Shown here: positions 7,211 to 13,123 of the stretch, one piece after another | How positions within the stretch are numbered: position 1 is the first letter of the stretch | Layout of the letters: every line of letters starts with the position of its first letter | Source: CAZKUN01 sp964555935 | Lineage (GTDB): Bacteria; Armatimonadota; Zipacnadia; Zipacnadales; VGFC01 | Assembly (NCBI GenBank): GCA_964555935.1 | Contig: CAZKUN010000230.1 | Coordinates: 1-14,513 of the forward strand | Direction: 5' to 3' | DNA: 14,513 bases | The notes under the pieces: model-generated | The model's database searches: none | What the model was told of the DNA's origin: nothing | Seen by the model: only the letters and a program-made list of their open reading frames with translations | Program-made: the position numbers and the translations under genes

Positions 7211-8473
7211 GTGCCATCCGAGACCAACGCGAACAACCAACAATCGATCTCTTGCCTATCCCATCTTGAGTGCGCGCTGTGCGGGGCCCGACACGATCCC
7301 GGCGAGGCGCAGACGCTGTGCGTCGACTGCGCCGGATCGCTGCTGTGCATCTACGATCTGGATGCCGCGCGCGCCCGGAATCCCCACGCGCTACCGGCCG
7401 AGTCGCTGCCGGGCATGTGGCGATACGCGCCGCTGCTGCCCGTGCAAAACGCCGAGAACATCGTCTCGCTCGGCGAGGGATGCACTCCGCTCCTGCCGAC
7501 GCCGACGCTCGGCGCCAAGTTGGGATTGCCACGGCTCCTGGTTAAGGACGACGGGCAGTGCCCGACCGGCTCGTTCAAGGCGCGTGGGATGAGCGCCGCG
7601 GTGAGCCGAGCCAAGGAGTTGGGGCTGACCCACCTGGCCGTCCCCTCGGCGGGCAACGCAGCGGGCGCTCTGGCGGCCTACGGCGCTCGCGCGGGCCAGC
7701 GGGTGAGCATCTTCATGCCTGCGGACGCTCCGACGATCAACCGGCAAGAATCGATCGCGACGGGTGCCGACGTCACGCTGGTCAACGGCTTCATCAGCGA
7801 CGCGGGGAAGCTCGCCGCCGCGGGCGCGCAGGAAACCGGCTGGTTCATGGTCTCCACGCTGAAAGAGCCGTACCGTCTCGAGGGCAAGAAGACCATGGGC
7901 CTCGAACTCGCCGAGCAATTGCCCATCGTCCTGGACGGCAAGCCCGGGCTTCGGCTGCCCGATGTCATCGTCTACCCGACCGGCGGCGGCACGGGGCTGA
8001 TCGGCATGTGGAAGGCCTTCGCCGAGATGGAGGAGCTGGGGCTGATCGGCCCAGACAGGCCGCGCATGGTCTCCGTCCAGGCCGAAGGCTGCGCGCCGAT
8101 TGTGCAGGCGTTCGAGGAGGGCACTGACACCTCCGAGCCGTGGCAGAACCCCAGCACCATTGCCGCCGGGCTGCGCGTTCCCCATGCCTATGCGGACCGG
8201 CTGATACTCACCGCCATCCGCGAAAGCGGTGGTACGGCGCTCTCAGTCACCGATGACGACATTCTGGCTCGCGTCGGGGAGCTTGCGGCCGCGGAGGGAA
8301 TTGTGGCGTGTCCGGAGGGTGCCGCGACCGTCGCCGCGGCGGCCCAGTTGCGGGAGGGTGGATACCTGCGGCCCGACGACGTGGTCGTGCTGTTTAACAC
8401 GGGAACGGGGCTAAAATACCCCGATGCGCTGCCCAATCCGGACCTGGAAGTGGTCGAGCCTCTGACATCCTGA
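7211..8473 (+). CDS. thrC: threonine synthase
   Basis: This enzyme converts O-phospho-L-homoserine to L-threonine with pyridoxal phosphate, the last step of threonine synthesis, in the cytosol. The 420-residue protein has an N-terminal zinc-ribbon-like module (C21/C24 and C37/C40) seen in one branch of bacterial threonine synthases. The fold-type II core follows, with the Schiff-base lysine K123 in TGSFKARG, the substrate loop PSAGNAAGALAAYGARAG, and the phosphate-cradle motif PTGGGTGLIGMW. The C-terminal VVLFNTGTGLKYPD strand is also typical. The GTG start has GAGGAG (7197-7202) 8 nt upstream. Related PLP lyases of the same fold are the main alternative, but the zinc ribbon and the LGEGCTPL entry motif favour ThrC. 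No other threonine-pathway gene adjoins it. Confidence 0.92.
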   Translation: MPSETNANNQQSISCLSHLECALCGARHDPGEAQTLCVDCAGSLLCIYDLDAARARNPHALPAESLPGMWRYAPLLPVQNAENIVSLGEGCTPLLPTPTLGAKLGLPRLLVKDDGQCPTGSFKARGMSAAVSRAKELGLTHLAVPSAGNAAGALAAYGARAGQRVSIFMPADAPTINRQESIATGADVTLVNGFISDAGKLAAAGAQETGWFMVSTLKEPYRLEGKKTMGLELAEQLPIVLDGKPGLRLPDVIVYPTGGGTGLIGMWKAFAEMEELGLIGPDRPRMVSVQAEGCAPIVQAFEEGTDTSEPWQNPSTIAAGLRVPHAYADRLILTAIRESGGTALSVTDDDILARVGELAAAEGIVACPEGAATVAAAAQLREGGYLRPDDVVVLFNTGTGLKYPDALPNPDLEVVEPLTS

Positions 8474-8487
8474 GGCGGGGGCCCAAA

Positions 8488-10080
8488 TCAGTCGAGTACG
8501 GGCACGATTAGCTTCCCGGAGTGGATCGTGTAGGTCGCCGCGACGGCGGTGTCAGGATCGAATCGGTCGTCGCCGGTATGCGGGTTCAGCTCAAAACGCG
8601 GGTAGTTGGATCCTGCGATCAGAACCCGCAACTGGTGTCCGTCGCCGATGGTGATCGCCGCCGGCGGGAGGGTGATCGTGGCCGTGTAAGTCTGGCCCGG
8701 CTGGACTGCGAGCGCAGCCCCGGGACCCTCCCGGTACTTGGCCCGGGTCACGCCGTCGACGATGAGCATCGAGCGGCCGTCGGGGTGGACGTCACACATC
8801 CTGGCCGCGAAGGTCGCGTCGCGCTGAGTCGTCTCGAAGGTCAGCTCGACTCTCACCGAACCGTGGATCCGGAGCGGCTCATCGCCGGGATCGATGGAGT
8901 AGACGGCGACATCGTCGCGCGCTTCGAGTTCGGATTGGTCATGCGGCCCGGCGAGGAGCTGGCTCCCGCTGCGCCGGTCGAGATTCGCGCCGCCGATTGT
9001 CGGCACGGGCTTGGCGGGATCTGAAATGATGGTGCGCGCCGGGCCGTCCAACGCAATGACTCGTTCGGTGGTATCGGGGCCGCCGAGATTCGCGCTGTCG
9101 ATCCACGCGCCCTCGTTGATTTGCCACCCTCGGAACTTCGGCTGGTCGGCCCATCCGTTGTCCTTCTCCCCGCGCATCCAGTAATCGAAAAACGCCAGCG
9201 CCGCGCGGTCGCTCTCGCCCTCGGCTGATGGGTACTCCAGCGCGCCCTGAACTGATTTGCCGATTGCCGAATGGTGCCATGGCCCGATGAGGATGTTGGC
9301 GTTCTCCTGAGTGACCGGGCCCGAGGAATCGTGCAGCGCCTCGAACGTGTCCAGTTGGCGCGCCGCGGCATGATCGTACCATCCGGTGATCATCAGGATC
9401 GGCACGTTCACGGAGGCGACCTGATCGAAACTGTTGGCCAGCAGGCGCAGGAGCGCCGTGCTCTGGCGGATCTGGCTGAGGGCGGAGAACCCGCCGAAAC
9501 CGACGCGGACGAGGGACTCAAGGTGGGCCTTGCGGTAGACGCCATCCATAAAGAAGTCCTCGTAGGCTTGCCCCTCCGCCGCGACAATCGGCACGCAGCA
9601 CGCGAGGTGGGGCGGTTGCTCCTTGGCCGTCATGAACTGCACCTTGCCGAGTGCCGACGCGCCCCAGGTGCCGACTTTGCCGTCAGACCACTCCTGCGCA
9701 GCGATCCACTCGACGGCGTCGTAGCCGTCTTGCCCGCGGTTTGGGCGTCGCGTCCTGGCCGGCTTCGATCCGAAGTAGCCGCGCCAGTCGAGCACGACGT
9801 AGGCGTAGCGATCGCGGTCGATGATGCCGCGTCCATTCCACCGCGCGGCGACGCGGAAGTTCGTGCGGTTGTAGGGGGTCTGGATGAGGATCGTCGGGTA
9901 CTCGCCCGCCGCGGGCGGCAGGTAGATATCAGCCGCGAGGTGCTGCCCATCGCGCATGGGAATGCGAGCGTCGCTGTTCGTCTCTTGCCACTGGCTGAAG
10001 GCGGGCGTTGCGATGGATAGAATGGCCAACGCGACGGCGATGGCCTGGACGGTTCTCCGCATGGCAGCGTCGGCGCTCAT
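8488..10080 (-). CDS. secreted CocE/NonD-family (X-Pro dipeptidyl-peptidase-like) hydrolase
   Basis: This is a 530-residue alpha/beta hydrolase of the S15 / CocE / glutaryl-7-ACA acylase group, whose members cleave esters, amides or N-terminal dipeptides. A signal peptide ends near PAFSQ (residues 26-30). The entry motif VPMRDG-type IPMRDGQHLAADIYLP is present. The nucleophile elbow is GTWGASALG (S142). The acid is probably D236 in ITGWYDH, and the base H269 or H270 in GPWHH. The C-terminal third is the beta-jellyroll domain typical of the group, with a PDGRSMLIVDGVTRAKYREG segment. The ATG at 10080 follows the upstream gene by 27 bp. Its best SD, GAGGG, is rather far (12 nt), so the ATG at 10062, which starts directly at MRRTVQAIAV, is an alternative. 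The real substrate cannot be read. It converges on thrC with 14 bp between. Confidence 0.88.
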   Translation of the reverse strand: MSADAAMRRTVQAIAVALAILSIATPAFSQWQETNSDARIPMRDGQHLAADIYLPPAAGEYPTILIQTPYNRTNFRVAARWNGRGIIDRDRYAYVVLDWRGYFGSKPARTRRPNRGQDGYDAVEWIAAQEWSDGKVGTWGASALGKVQFMTAKEQPPHLACCVPIVAAEGQAYEDFFMDGVYRKAHLESLVRVGFGGFSALSQIRQSTALLRLLANSFDQVASVNVPILMITGWYDHAAARQLDTFEALHDSSGPVTQENANILIGPWHHSAIGKSVQGALEYPSAEGESDRAALAFFDYWMRGEKDNGWADQPKFRGWQINEGAWIDSANLGGPDTTERVIALDGPARTIISDPAKPVPTIGGANLDRRSGSQLLAGPHDQSELEARDDVAVYSIDPGDEPLRIHGSVRVELTFETTQRDATFAARMCDVHPDGRSMLIVDGVTRAKYREGPGAALAVQPGQTYTATITLPPAAITIGDGHQLRVLIAGSNYPRFELNPHTGDDRFDPDTAVAATYTIHSGKLIVPVLD

Positions 10081-10107
10081 GGGGATTCAGTTCCCTCTTC
10101 GGCTTCG

Positions 10108-11148
10108 TCATCCTCGTCGATCGCGCGCCTGACATGCTTTCTTGATCCTATCGGCCACGTGCTCCTCGGATAGGGGCTCGTCATAGTCGATGTGCACAAG
10201 GACCACCCCCGCTTTCCGGCATCGATTGGCCTTCTGTTCGTCGCGCGCCTGAAGCTGTTCGAGCGCATCCTGCCCGCCCCAGTGCTTCACGGGCTCGAAG
10301 TGTTGGATGCCTTGGTACTCGAGGCCCAGCTTTCGGTCGGGCACGAACACGTCAAGCTCCAATCTTCCCAAGAAATCTCCCCGGTAGTGGTGGATCACTT
10401 CGCACTCTGGATGCAGACGTCGGACGATGTGGAAGAGCGCGGTTTCCTGGACCCAGGCCTCTCCGATGTGTTTGTAGCCCATCTTGTCTCGAACCTCATT
10501 CGCGATGGCAGCATGGACGCGGCTCGCCTGTTCCCGGTGCTGCGAGCCGAAGGCCTCGGCGGCCTCGCGATCAGTCTTCATTAGCTCCTGGTAGGTCCCC
10601 CGGCTAGCTTCCCTGTCCAGCACGAACAGCTCGCGGTGTTCGGCAGGGCAGTGCTCAGGGAGCAATAGGTGGGCGCTGTAGATCCCCCATTCGTACCGTT
10701 GCTTCCTCACGTACCAACCGAAGTTCCGCGAGAAGGCACCTCCGTACTTGCCATTGCGCATGGCTGGGACGGCACCGTTGCATTCATGACAGAGGTCGGC
10801 GCGAAATCTGAGATGCTGCATGATCTCCTCACGCGTGTCGATCCCGACCTCCATGAGTTCCCGCGTGATCGCGATAGGAAACTGACCGGAGTCGGCCAGG
10901 TGGTTCATCGTGCGGCGCCTCTCGCTATACTCCCTGCGCGGCAGCATCTCTTTCATCCGCAGGTAATTCCCGGCCGCCTGTCGCGCACACTCACAGAGGG
11001 AGGGGGTGCCGTCTTCGCAGGGCGCGAACGCAAAGAACGCGCCTGCCGCGCCAGGATAGTAGACAAAGGGCCGAGGGAGGTTCTCCCGAGTCCTCGTGTC
11101 ATCTCTGAAGGCAGCGGGCTTGTCGCTGATGCGTGATCTGCGAGCCAT
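10108..11148 (-). CDS. zinc-finger protein with a PD-(D/E)xK-like nuclease C-terminus
   Basis: This protein has 346 residues. Cysteines at 44, 52 and 54 and a CxxC at 120-123 (LCHECNG) suggest a zinc-binding, treble-clef-like region. The C-terminal part (about 225-345) has the order expected of Vsr-like or related PD-(D/E)xK nucleases: E235 in WVQETALF, then LELDVFVPDRKLGLEYQGIQHF-type strands with D266, E277 and Q279, then RDEQKANRC (R302, D303, K306), then GVVLVHIDY. Similar domains occur in phage and mobile-element proteins. I infer DNA or RNA cleavage from this pattern only. The ATG at 11148 is preceded by AAGGGG. It follows the 21-codon ORF by 24 nt and precedes the CocE hydrolase by 27 nt. 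No partner methylase or helicase is in the window. Confidence 0.7.
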   Translation of the reverse strand: MARRSRISDKPAAFRDDTRTRENLPRPFVYYPGAAGAFFAFAPCEDGTPSLCECARQAAGNYLRMKEMLPRREYSERRRTMNHLADSGQFPIAITRELMEVGIDTREEIMQHLRFRADLCHECNGAVPAMRNGKYGGAFSRNFGWYVRKQRYEWGIYSAHLLLPEHCPAEHRELFVLDREASRGTYQELMKTDREAAEAFGSQHREQASRVHAAIANEVRDKMGYKHIGEAWVQETALFHIVRRLHPECEVIHHYRGDFLGRLELDVFVPDRKLGLEYQGIQHFEPVKHWGGQDALEQLQARDEQKANRCRKAGVVLVHIDYDEPLSEEHVADRIKKACQARDRRG

Positions 11149-11172
11149 GTACCCCTTACTTCCTCGCGCCCG

Positions 11173-11238
11173 TCAGTCCCACAGCTCACACTCCGCGAGA
11201 CTCGTCACCCGGTAGCGGAGTGATCTCTGGGTTGGCAT
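11173..11238 (-). CDS. possible 21-residue microprotein in the cassette
   Basis: The reading frame encodes MPTQRSLRYRVTSLAECELW plus a final D. Its ATG is 8 nt after the stop of the M41-like gene, with TGAGGT overlapping that stop and 5 nt before the ATG. It ends 24 nt before the next gene. A start placed this precisely after a stop, with an SD, is what coupled translation looks like. Length alone cannot prove coding; it could also be a leader peptide for the nuclease-like gene. Confidence 0.4.
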   Translation of the reverse strand: MPTQRSLRYRVTSLAECELWD

Positions 11239-11246
11239 GGATTACC

Positions 11247-12122
11247 TCACTCTTCGGCTTCGGTGGTCGCGATGATCGCCCGCACTTCGTCAGCAGTCAG
11301 TCGGTGGCGTCCGTCCTCGTTAGGTTCTGCCGCTTCAAGTCCCGTCGCCACTGCGGCGATCTGCTGCCAGCGCTTCCCGACCAGCGCCAAGGCGGCCGTC
11401 CGCCCTTCTTCCCAAAGCTGGTACTGAATCTCCGCTCCCCACGGCGGCACAAGGCGGGCGAGGGTATCGCAGGCGTTTTGGAGGTCGGCGGCGCCCGACA
11501 GCGCGATGCTCTTCTCCTGGGCCACGCCAGGCGGGCCGCTCGTCAGGCCCAGGTAGCGGCGCTCAGCCTCGGGACCTGCAAGGAATATGGCGATCTCCCT
11601 GCGGACCAGGTCTCGGCCATCTTGGCGCCCACCCAGCACTCCTATCTGTCCCGTAATCGGGTCGGTCTCCCAGGCGAGCCAGTCTTTGCCCTCTCCGGGA
11701 TCTGCCCAGCGGGAAAACTCAAACCTCCCACCCTTACCGTCGACTGGGCACGTGAAGACCTCCACGGGATGGAAGTCCATGTCCCATTCGCAGCAGGCGA
11801 CCGCGTGTCCCGCTTCGTGGTGCGCGGTCTTCCTTGTGTCGATGGGCAGTTCGTCGTCGTATGCAACGGTAAGAATCTGTCCGGGCTGTCGTGGTGCGCC
11901 ATTGGGATCGTTGAAGAAGGCGTCGAGCGAACTGCCGCGCACCCAATACACGCGCAGTGTAGCTGTGTCGTCATCGTTGTCTCGGATCATCCCAACCCGA
12001 TACTTGCTCTGCGCAGCAAGGTCTCCGCGCTGCTCCATGGCGTCCTGTGGGGCCATGGGGTTCCTGTCCTGCCACGAGACGTCAGTCCCGTCAGACAGTG
12101 TGATCGTACCCGTATCCATCAT
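11247..12122 (-). CDS. stand-alone M41 (FtsH-type) metallopeptidase-like protein
   Basis: This is a 291-residue protein resembling only the peptidase part of FtsH. Its zinc motif is HEAGH (H102, E103, H106). FAGPEAE-like FLAGPEAERRY (about 180-190) matches the FtsH LAGRxAE helix. LSGAADLQNACDTLARLV (about 208-225) corresponds to the FtsH TGAxxDLxxATxxAR segment, with D213 as the likely third zinc ligand. A WG pair follows at 228-229, as in FtsH. There is no AAA+ ATPase and no transmembrane helix. The first 90 residues are an unassigned domain. Two ATGs stand in tandem (12122 and 12119) with GAGGAGG 5 and 8 nt upstream. It begins 10 nt after the lipoprotein stop. Without an ATPase it may cut already unfolded or specific proteins; the target is unknown. 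Confidence 0.8.
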   Translation of the reverse strand: MMDTGTITLSDGTDVSWQDRNPMAPQDAMEQRGDLAAQSKYRVGMIRDNDDDTATLRVYWVRGSSLDAFFNDPNGAPRQPGQILTVAYDDELPIDTRKTAHHEAGHAVACCEWDMDFHPVEVFTCPVDGKGGRFEFSRWADPGEGKDWLAWETDPITGQIGVLGGRQDGRDLVRREIAIFLAGPEAERRYLGLTSGPPGVAQEKSIALSGAADLQNACDTLARLVPPWGAEIQYQLWEEGRTAALALVGKRWQQIAAVATGLEAAEPNEDGRHRLTADEVRAIIATTEAEE

Positions 12123-12127
12123 TCACG

Positions 12128-12134
12128 CCTCCTC
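12128..12134 (-). promoter_or_regulatory. Shine-Dalgarno GAGGAGG overlapping the lipoprotein stop
   Basis: On the minus strand the lipoprotein stop TGA runs straight into this site (TGAGGAGG). It serves the tandem ATGs at 12122/12119. The arrangement favours re-initiation by ribosomes that finish the lipoprotein. Confidence 0.6.
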
Positions 12135-12510
12135 ACTGCCCGGCCCGGTTATACGCAACCGCCACGGGTGCCCCCGATGGCTGCAAACTCATTACGTCGG
12201 CATCCGTAGACGTGAACCGCACTACCCAATACTCCCCCGCCCGGCCCGAGCCGTCCTCCCCGAAGACCAGCGAAGCCTCAGCCTTCTTCGGGCTGGCGAT
12301 GCGCACTCCGTTGGCGCTCCCGTCGTCCGTCGTCACCGTCCCACGGTCGCCCGAGAAAGCAAGCCGCAGCGAGTGCGAACCATCGCTCGCAACCCAACCG
12401 CCCTGCAACCTCCGGGCTACCTCCGCCTTCGTCAGGTCCGGCTCGCCGGAAACGCAACCCGCCAACCCAACGAACACCAACGCCACTACCCACGCCTGTC
12501 TGTAGTTCAC
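12133..12510 (-). CDS. small lipoprotein of unknown function
   Basis: This is a 125-residue protein. The N-terminus NYRQAWVVALVFVGLAGC is a lipoprotein signal peptide with lipobox LAGC; C19 would be lipidated. A short helical stretch, LTKAEVARRLQGGW, follows. Then comes a beta-rich region with the pattern of small lipocalin-like 'amount of deviation' modules (GGWVASDG..LRLAFSGDRGTVTTDDG). I do not recognise the family. GTG start at 12510 has GAGGAGG (12518-12524) 7 nt upstream and overlaps the stop of the upstream small ORF (GTGA). The M41-like gene follows at 10 nt, so the two are very likely co-translated. Confidence 0.75.
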   Translation of the reverse strand: MNYRQAWVVALVFVGLAGCVSGEPDLTKAEVARRLQGGWVASDGSHSLRLAFSGDRGTVTTDDGSANGVRIASPKKAEASLVFGEDGSGRAGEYWVVRFTSTDADVMSLQPSGAPVAVAYNRAGQ

Positions 12511-12686
12511 TCTCGCGCCTCCTCGTCCTGACCGGCGTCCGCCAACAGCGCCGCTTCCGCCTGCTTCTCGCGCAGGAGTTCCTGGGCCAGTTCAATGACC
12601 CGGTCTGGCTTCTCCGCCTCACCCAAATGAACCACCTCCGACTCCAGTTTGCGTCGCGGTCCTGCGGCTAGGTAGAAGTTCGCCAA
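12507..12686 (-). CDS. small acidic helical protein, possibly truncated
   Basis: This frame is open from a stop at 12741-12743 and ends with TGA overlapping the GTG of the lipoprotein gene (GTGA). The TTG at 12686 gives 59 residues; a GTG at 12635, with GGAG 6 nt upstream, gives 42. Codon positions look coding also upstream of the TTG, including HLANFYLAAGPRRKLESE. The C-terminal part (DRVIELAQELLREKQAEAAL) should be helical and is very acidic at the end. No good start with SD exists for the long form. The sequence just upstream is the hairpin cluster, so the 5' end may have been lost. Function unknown. Confidence 0.5.
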   Translation of the reverse strand: MANFYLAAGPRRKLESEVVHLGEAEKPDRVIELAQELLREKQAEAALLADAGQDEEARE

Positions 12687-12745
12687 GTGCCGCGCGGCGC
12701 CTGCGTCGGCCGTCTCCGAGATCGACGCAGGCTCGTGCCGTCAGT

Positions 12746-12764
12746 GGATTCGACGGGGTGGGAG
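12746..12764 (+). repeat. degenerate left half of a CTACG hairpin
   Basis: GGATTCGACGGGGTGGGAG differs at two positions from the 19-nt left end of the nested element at 5741-5759 (minus strand). It is followed directly by a second copy of its last 16 nt with the same two differences. It has no matching right arm of its own. Confidence 0.55.
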
Positions 12765-12794
12765 TTCGACGGGCTGGAAGCCCGTCGCTACGCG
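12765..12794 (+). repeat. CTACG hairpin, copy A
   Basis: Arms CGACGGGCT (12767-12775) and AGCCCGTCG (12779-12787) enclose a GGA loop and are followed by CTACGCG. This is a perfect 9-bp stem. It is the uninterrupted form of the outer element found at 5685-5759. Confidence 0.75.
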
Positions 12795-12796
12795 GA

Positions 12797-12827
12797 GGGT
12801 GGGTGCGAGGGCGAGGGACGGCGAGGG
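12797..12827 (+). other. potential G-quadruplex motif 1
   Basis: G-tracts at 12797-12799, 12801-12803, 12809-12811 and 12815-12817 have loops of 1, 5 and 3 nt. A fifth tract stands at 12825-12827. This fits the G3+N1-7 rule on the plus strand. Transcripts on the minus strand would be C-rich here, so only DNA could fold this way. Confidence 0.45.
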
Positions 12828-12872
12828 TTGGAGCCGGGAGCAGCTCTGGGTGCGAGTCACCGAGTCTGACAG

Positions 12873-12896
12873 ATCGCAGCTAAAGCAGCTCCTACA
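12873..12896 (+). repeat. TCCTACA hairpin, copy B
   Basis: GCAGC (12876-12880), TAAA loop, GCAGC (12885-12889), then TCCTACA. The stem has one central A-A mismatch. In reverse it reads TGTAGGA-stem, the same edge as the well-known REP elements of Pseudomonas and relatives. Confidence 0.5.
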
Positions 12897-12963
12897 CGGA
12901 GGCTCTGTCGCACGGATGACGGCGCGGCATGGGCGAGGGTGGTTCTTCCACGGGCAAGGTGAC

Positions 12964-12991
12964 GGCGTCGAAGCTAGAGCTTCGACCTACG
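12964..12991 (+). repeat. CTACG hairpin, copy C
   Basis: GGCGTCG flank with arms GTCGAAGCT (12967-12975) and AGCTTCGAC (12978-12986), loop AG, then CTACG. The stem is a perfect 9 bp. Flanks match copy E on the other side of the window but the stem core differs. Confidence 0.75.
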
Positions 12992-13026
12992 AAGGCAGAC
13001 GGCACCTGGTTGGCGCTTGGCGAAAC

Positions 13027-13053
13027 GGCGTCGGGGTTGAAACCCCTCCTACA
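13027..13053 (+). repeat. TCCTACA hairpin, copy D
   Basis: GGCGTCG flank, arms GGGGTT (13033-13038) and AACCCC (13041-13046), loop GA, then TCCTACA. It combines the left flank of copies C and E with the right flank of copy B. Confidence 0.7.
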
Positions 13054-13072
13054 GTGGCGTGGAGCGAGGAGA

Positions 13073-13096
13073 GGGTTGGGAGAGGGACGCGGAGGG
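13073..13096 (+). other. potential G-quadruplex motif 2
   Basis: G-tracts at 13073-13075, 13078-13080, 13084-13086 and 13094-13096 have loops of 2, 3 and 7 nt. It lies on the plus strand, 27 bp past the end of the glycosidase-like gene. Confidence 0.45.
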
Positions 13097-13101
13097 ACGA
13101 C

Positions 13102-13123
13102 GCGTGAGCTGGGGAGCTCATGC
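13102..13123 (-). terminator. stem-loop at the stop of the beta-propeller gene
   Basis: GCGTGAGCT-GGGG-AGCTCATGC pairs over 9 bp with one G-T wobble and a 4-nt loop. It overlaps the stop codon. No T-tract follows on the minus strand (CGTCGTCCCTCC), so it may act as a 3' stabilising hairpin or weak terminator. Confidence 0.35.

Larger units (their letters stand above)
12740..13122. other. gene-poor spacer with hairpins and G-tracts
   Basis: No coding ORF is convincing over about 380 bp. It contains four or five CTAC-flanked hairpins, two four-tract G-runs able to form G-quadruplexes on the plus strand, and a stem-loop directly after the glycosidase-like gene stop. Base use here is purine-biased and unlike the flanking genes. 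Confidence 0.65.

Noticed and set aside
7391..8185. 264-residue minus-strand frame
   Set aside because: Antisense to threonine synthase, whose motifs are intact; no independent signs of coding.
11133..12531. plus-strand frames of 314-358 residues
   Set aside because: They are antisense to the lipoprotein and M41-like genes, which have SD sites, a lipobox and a zinc motif.
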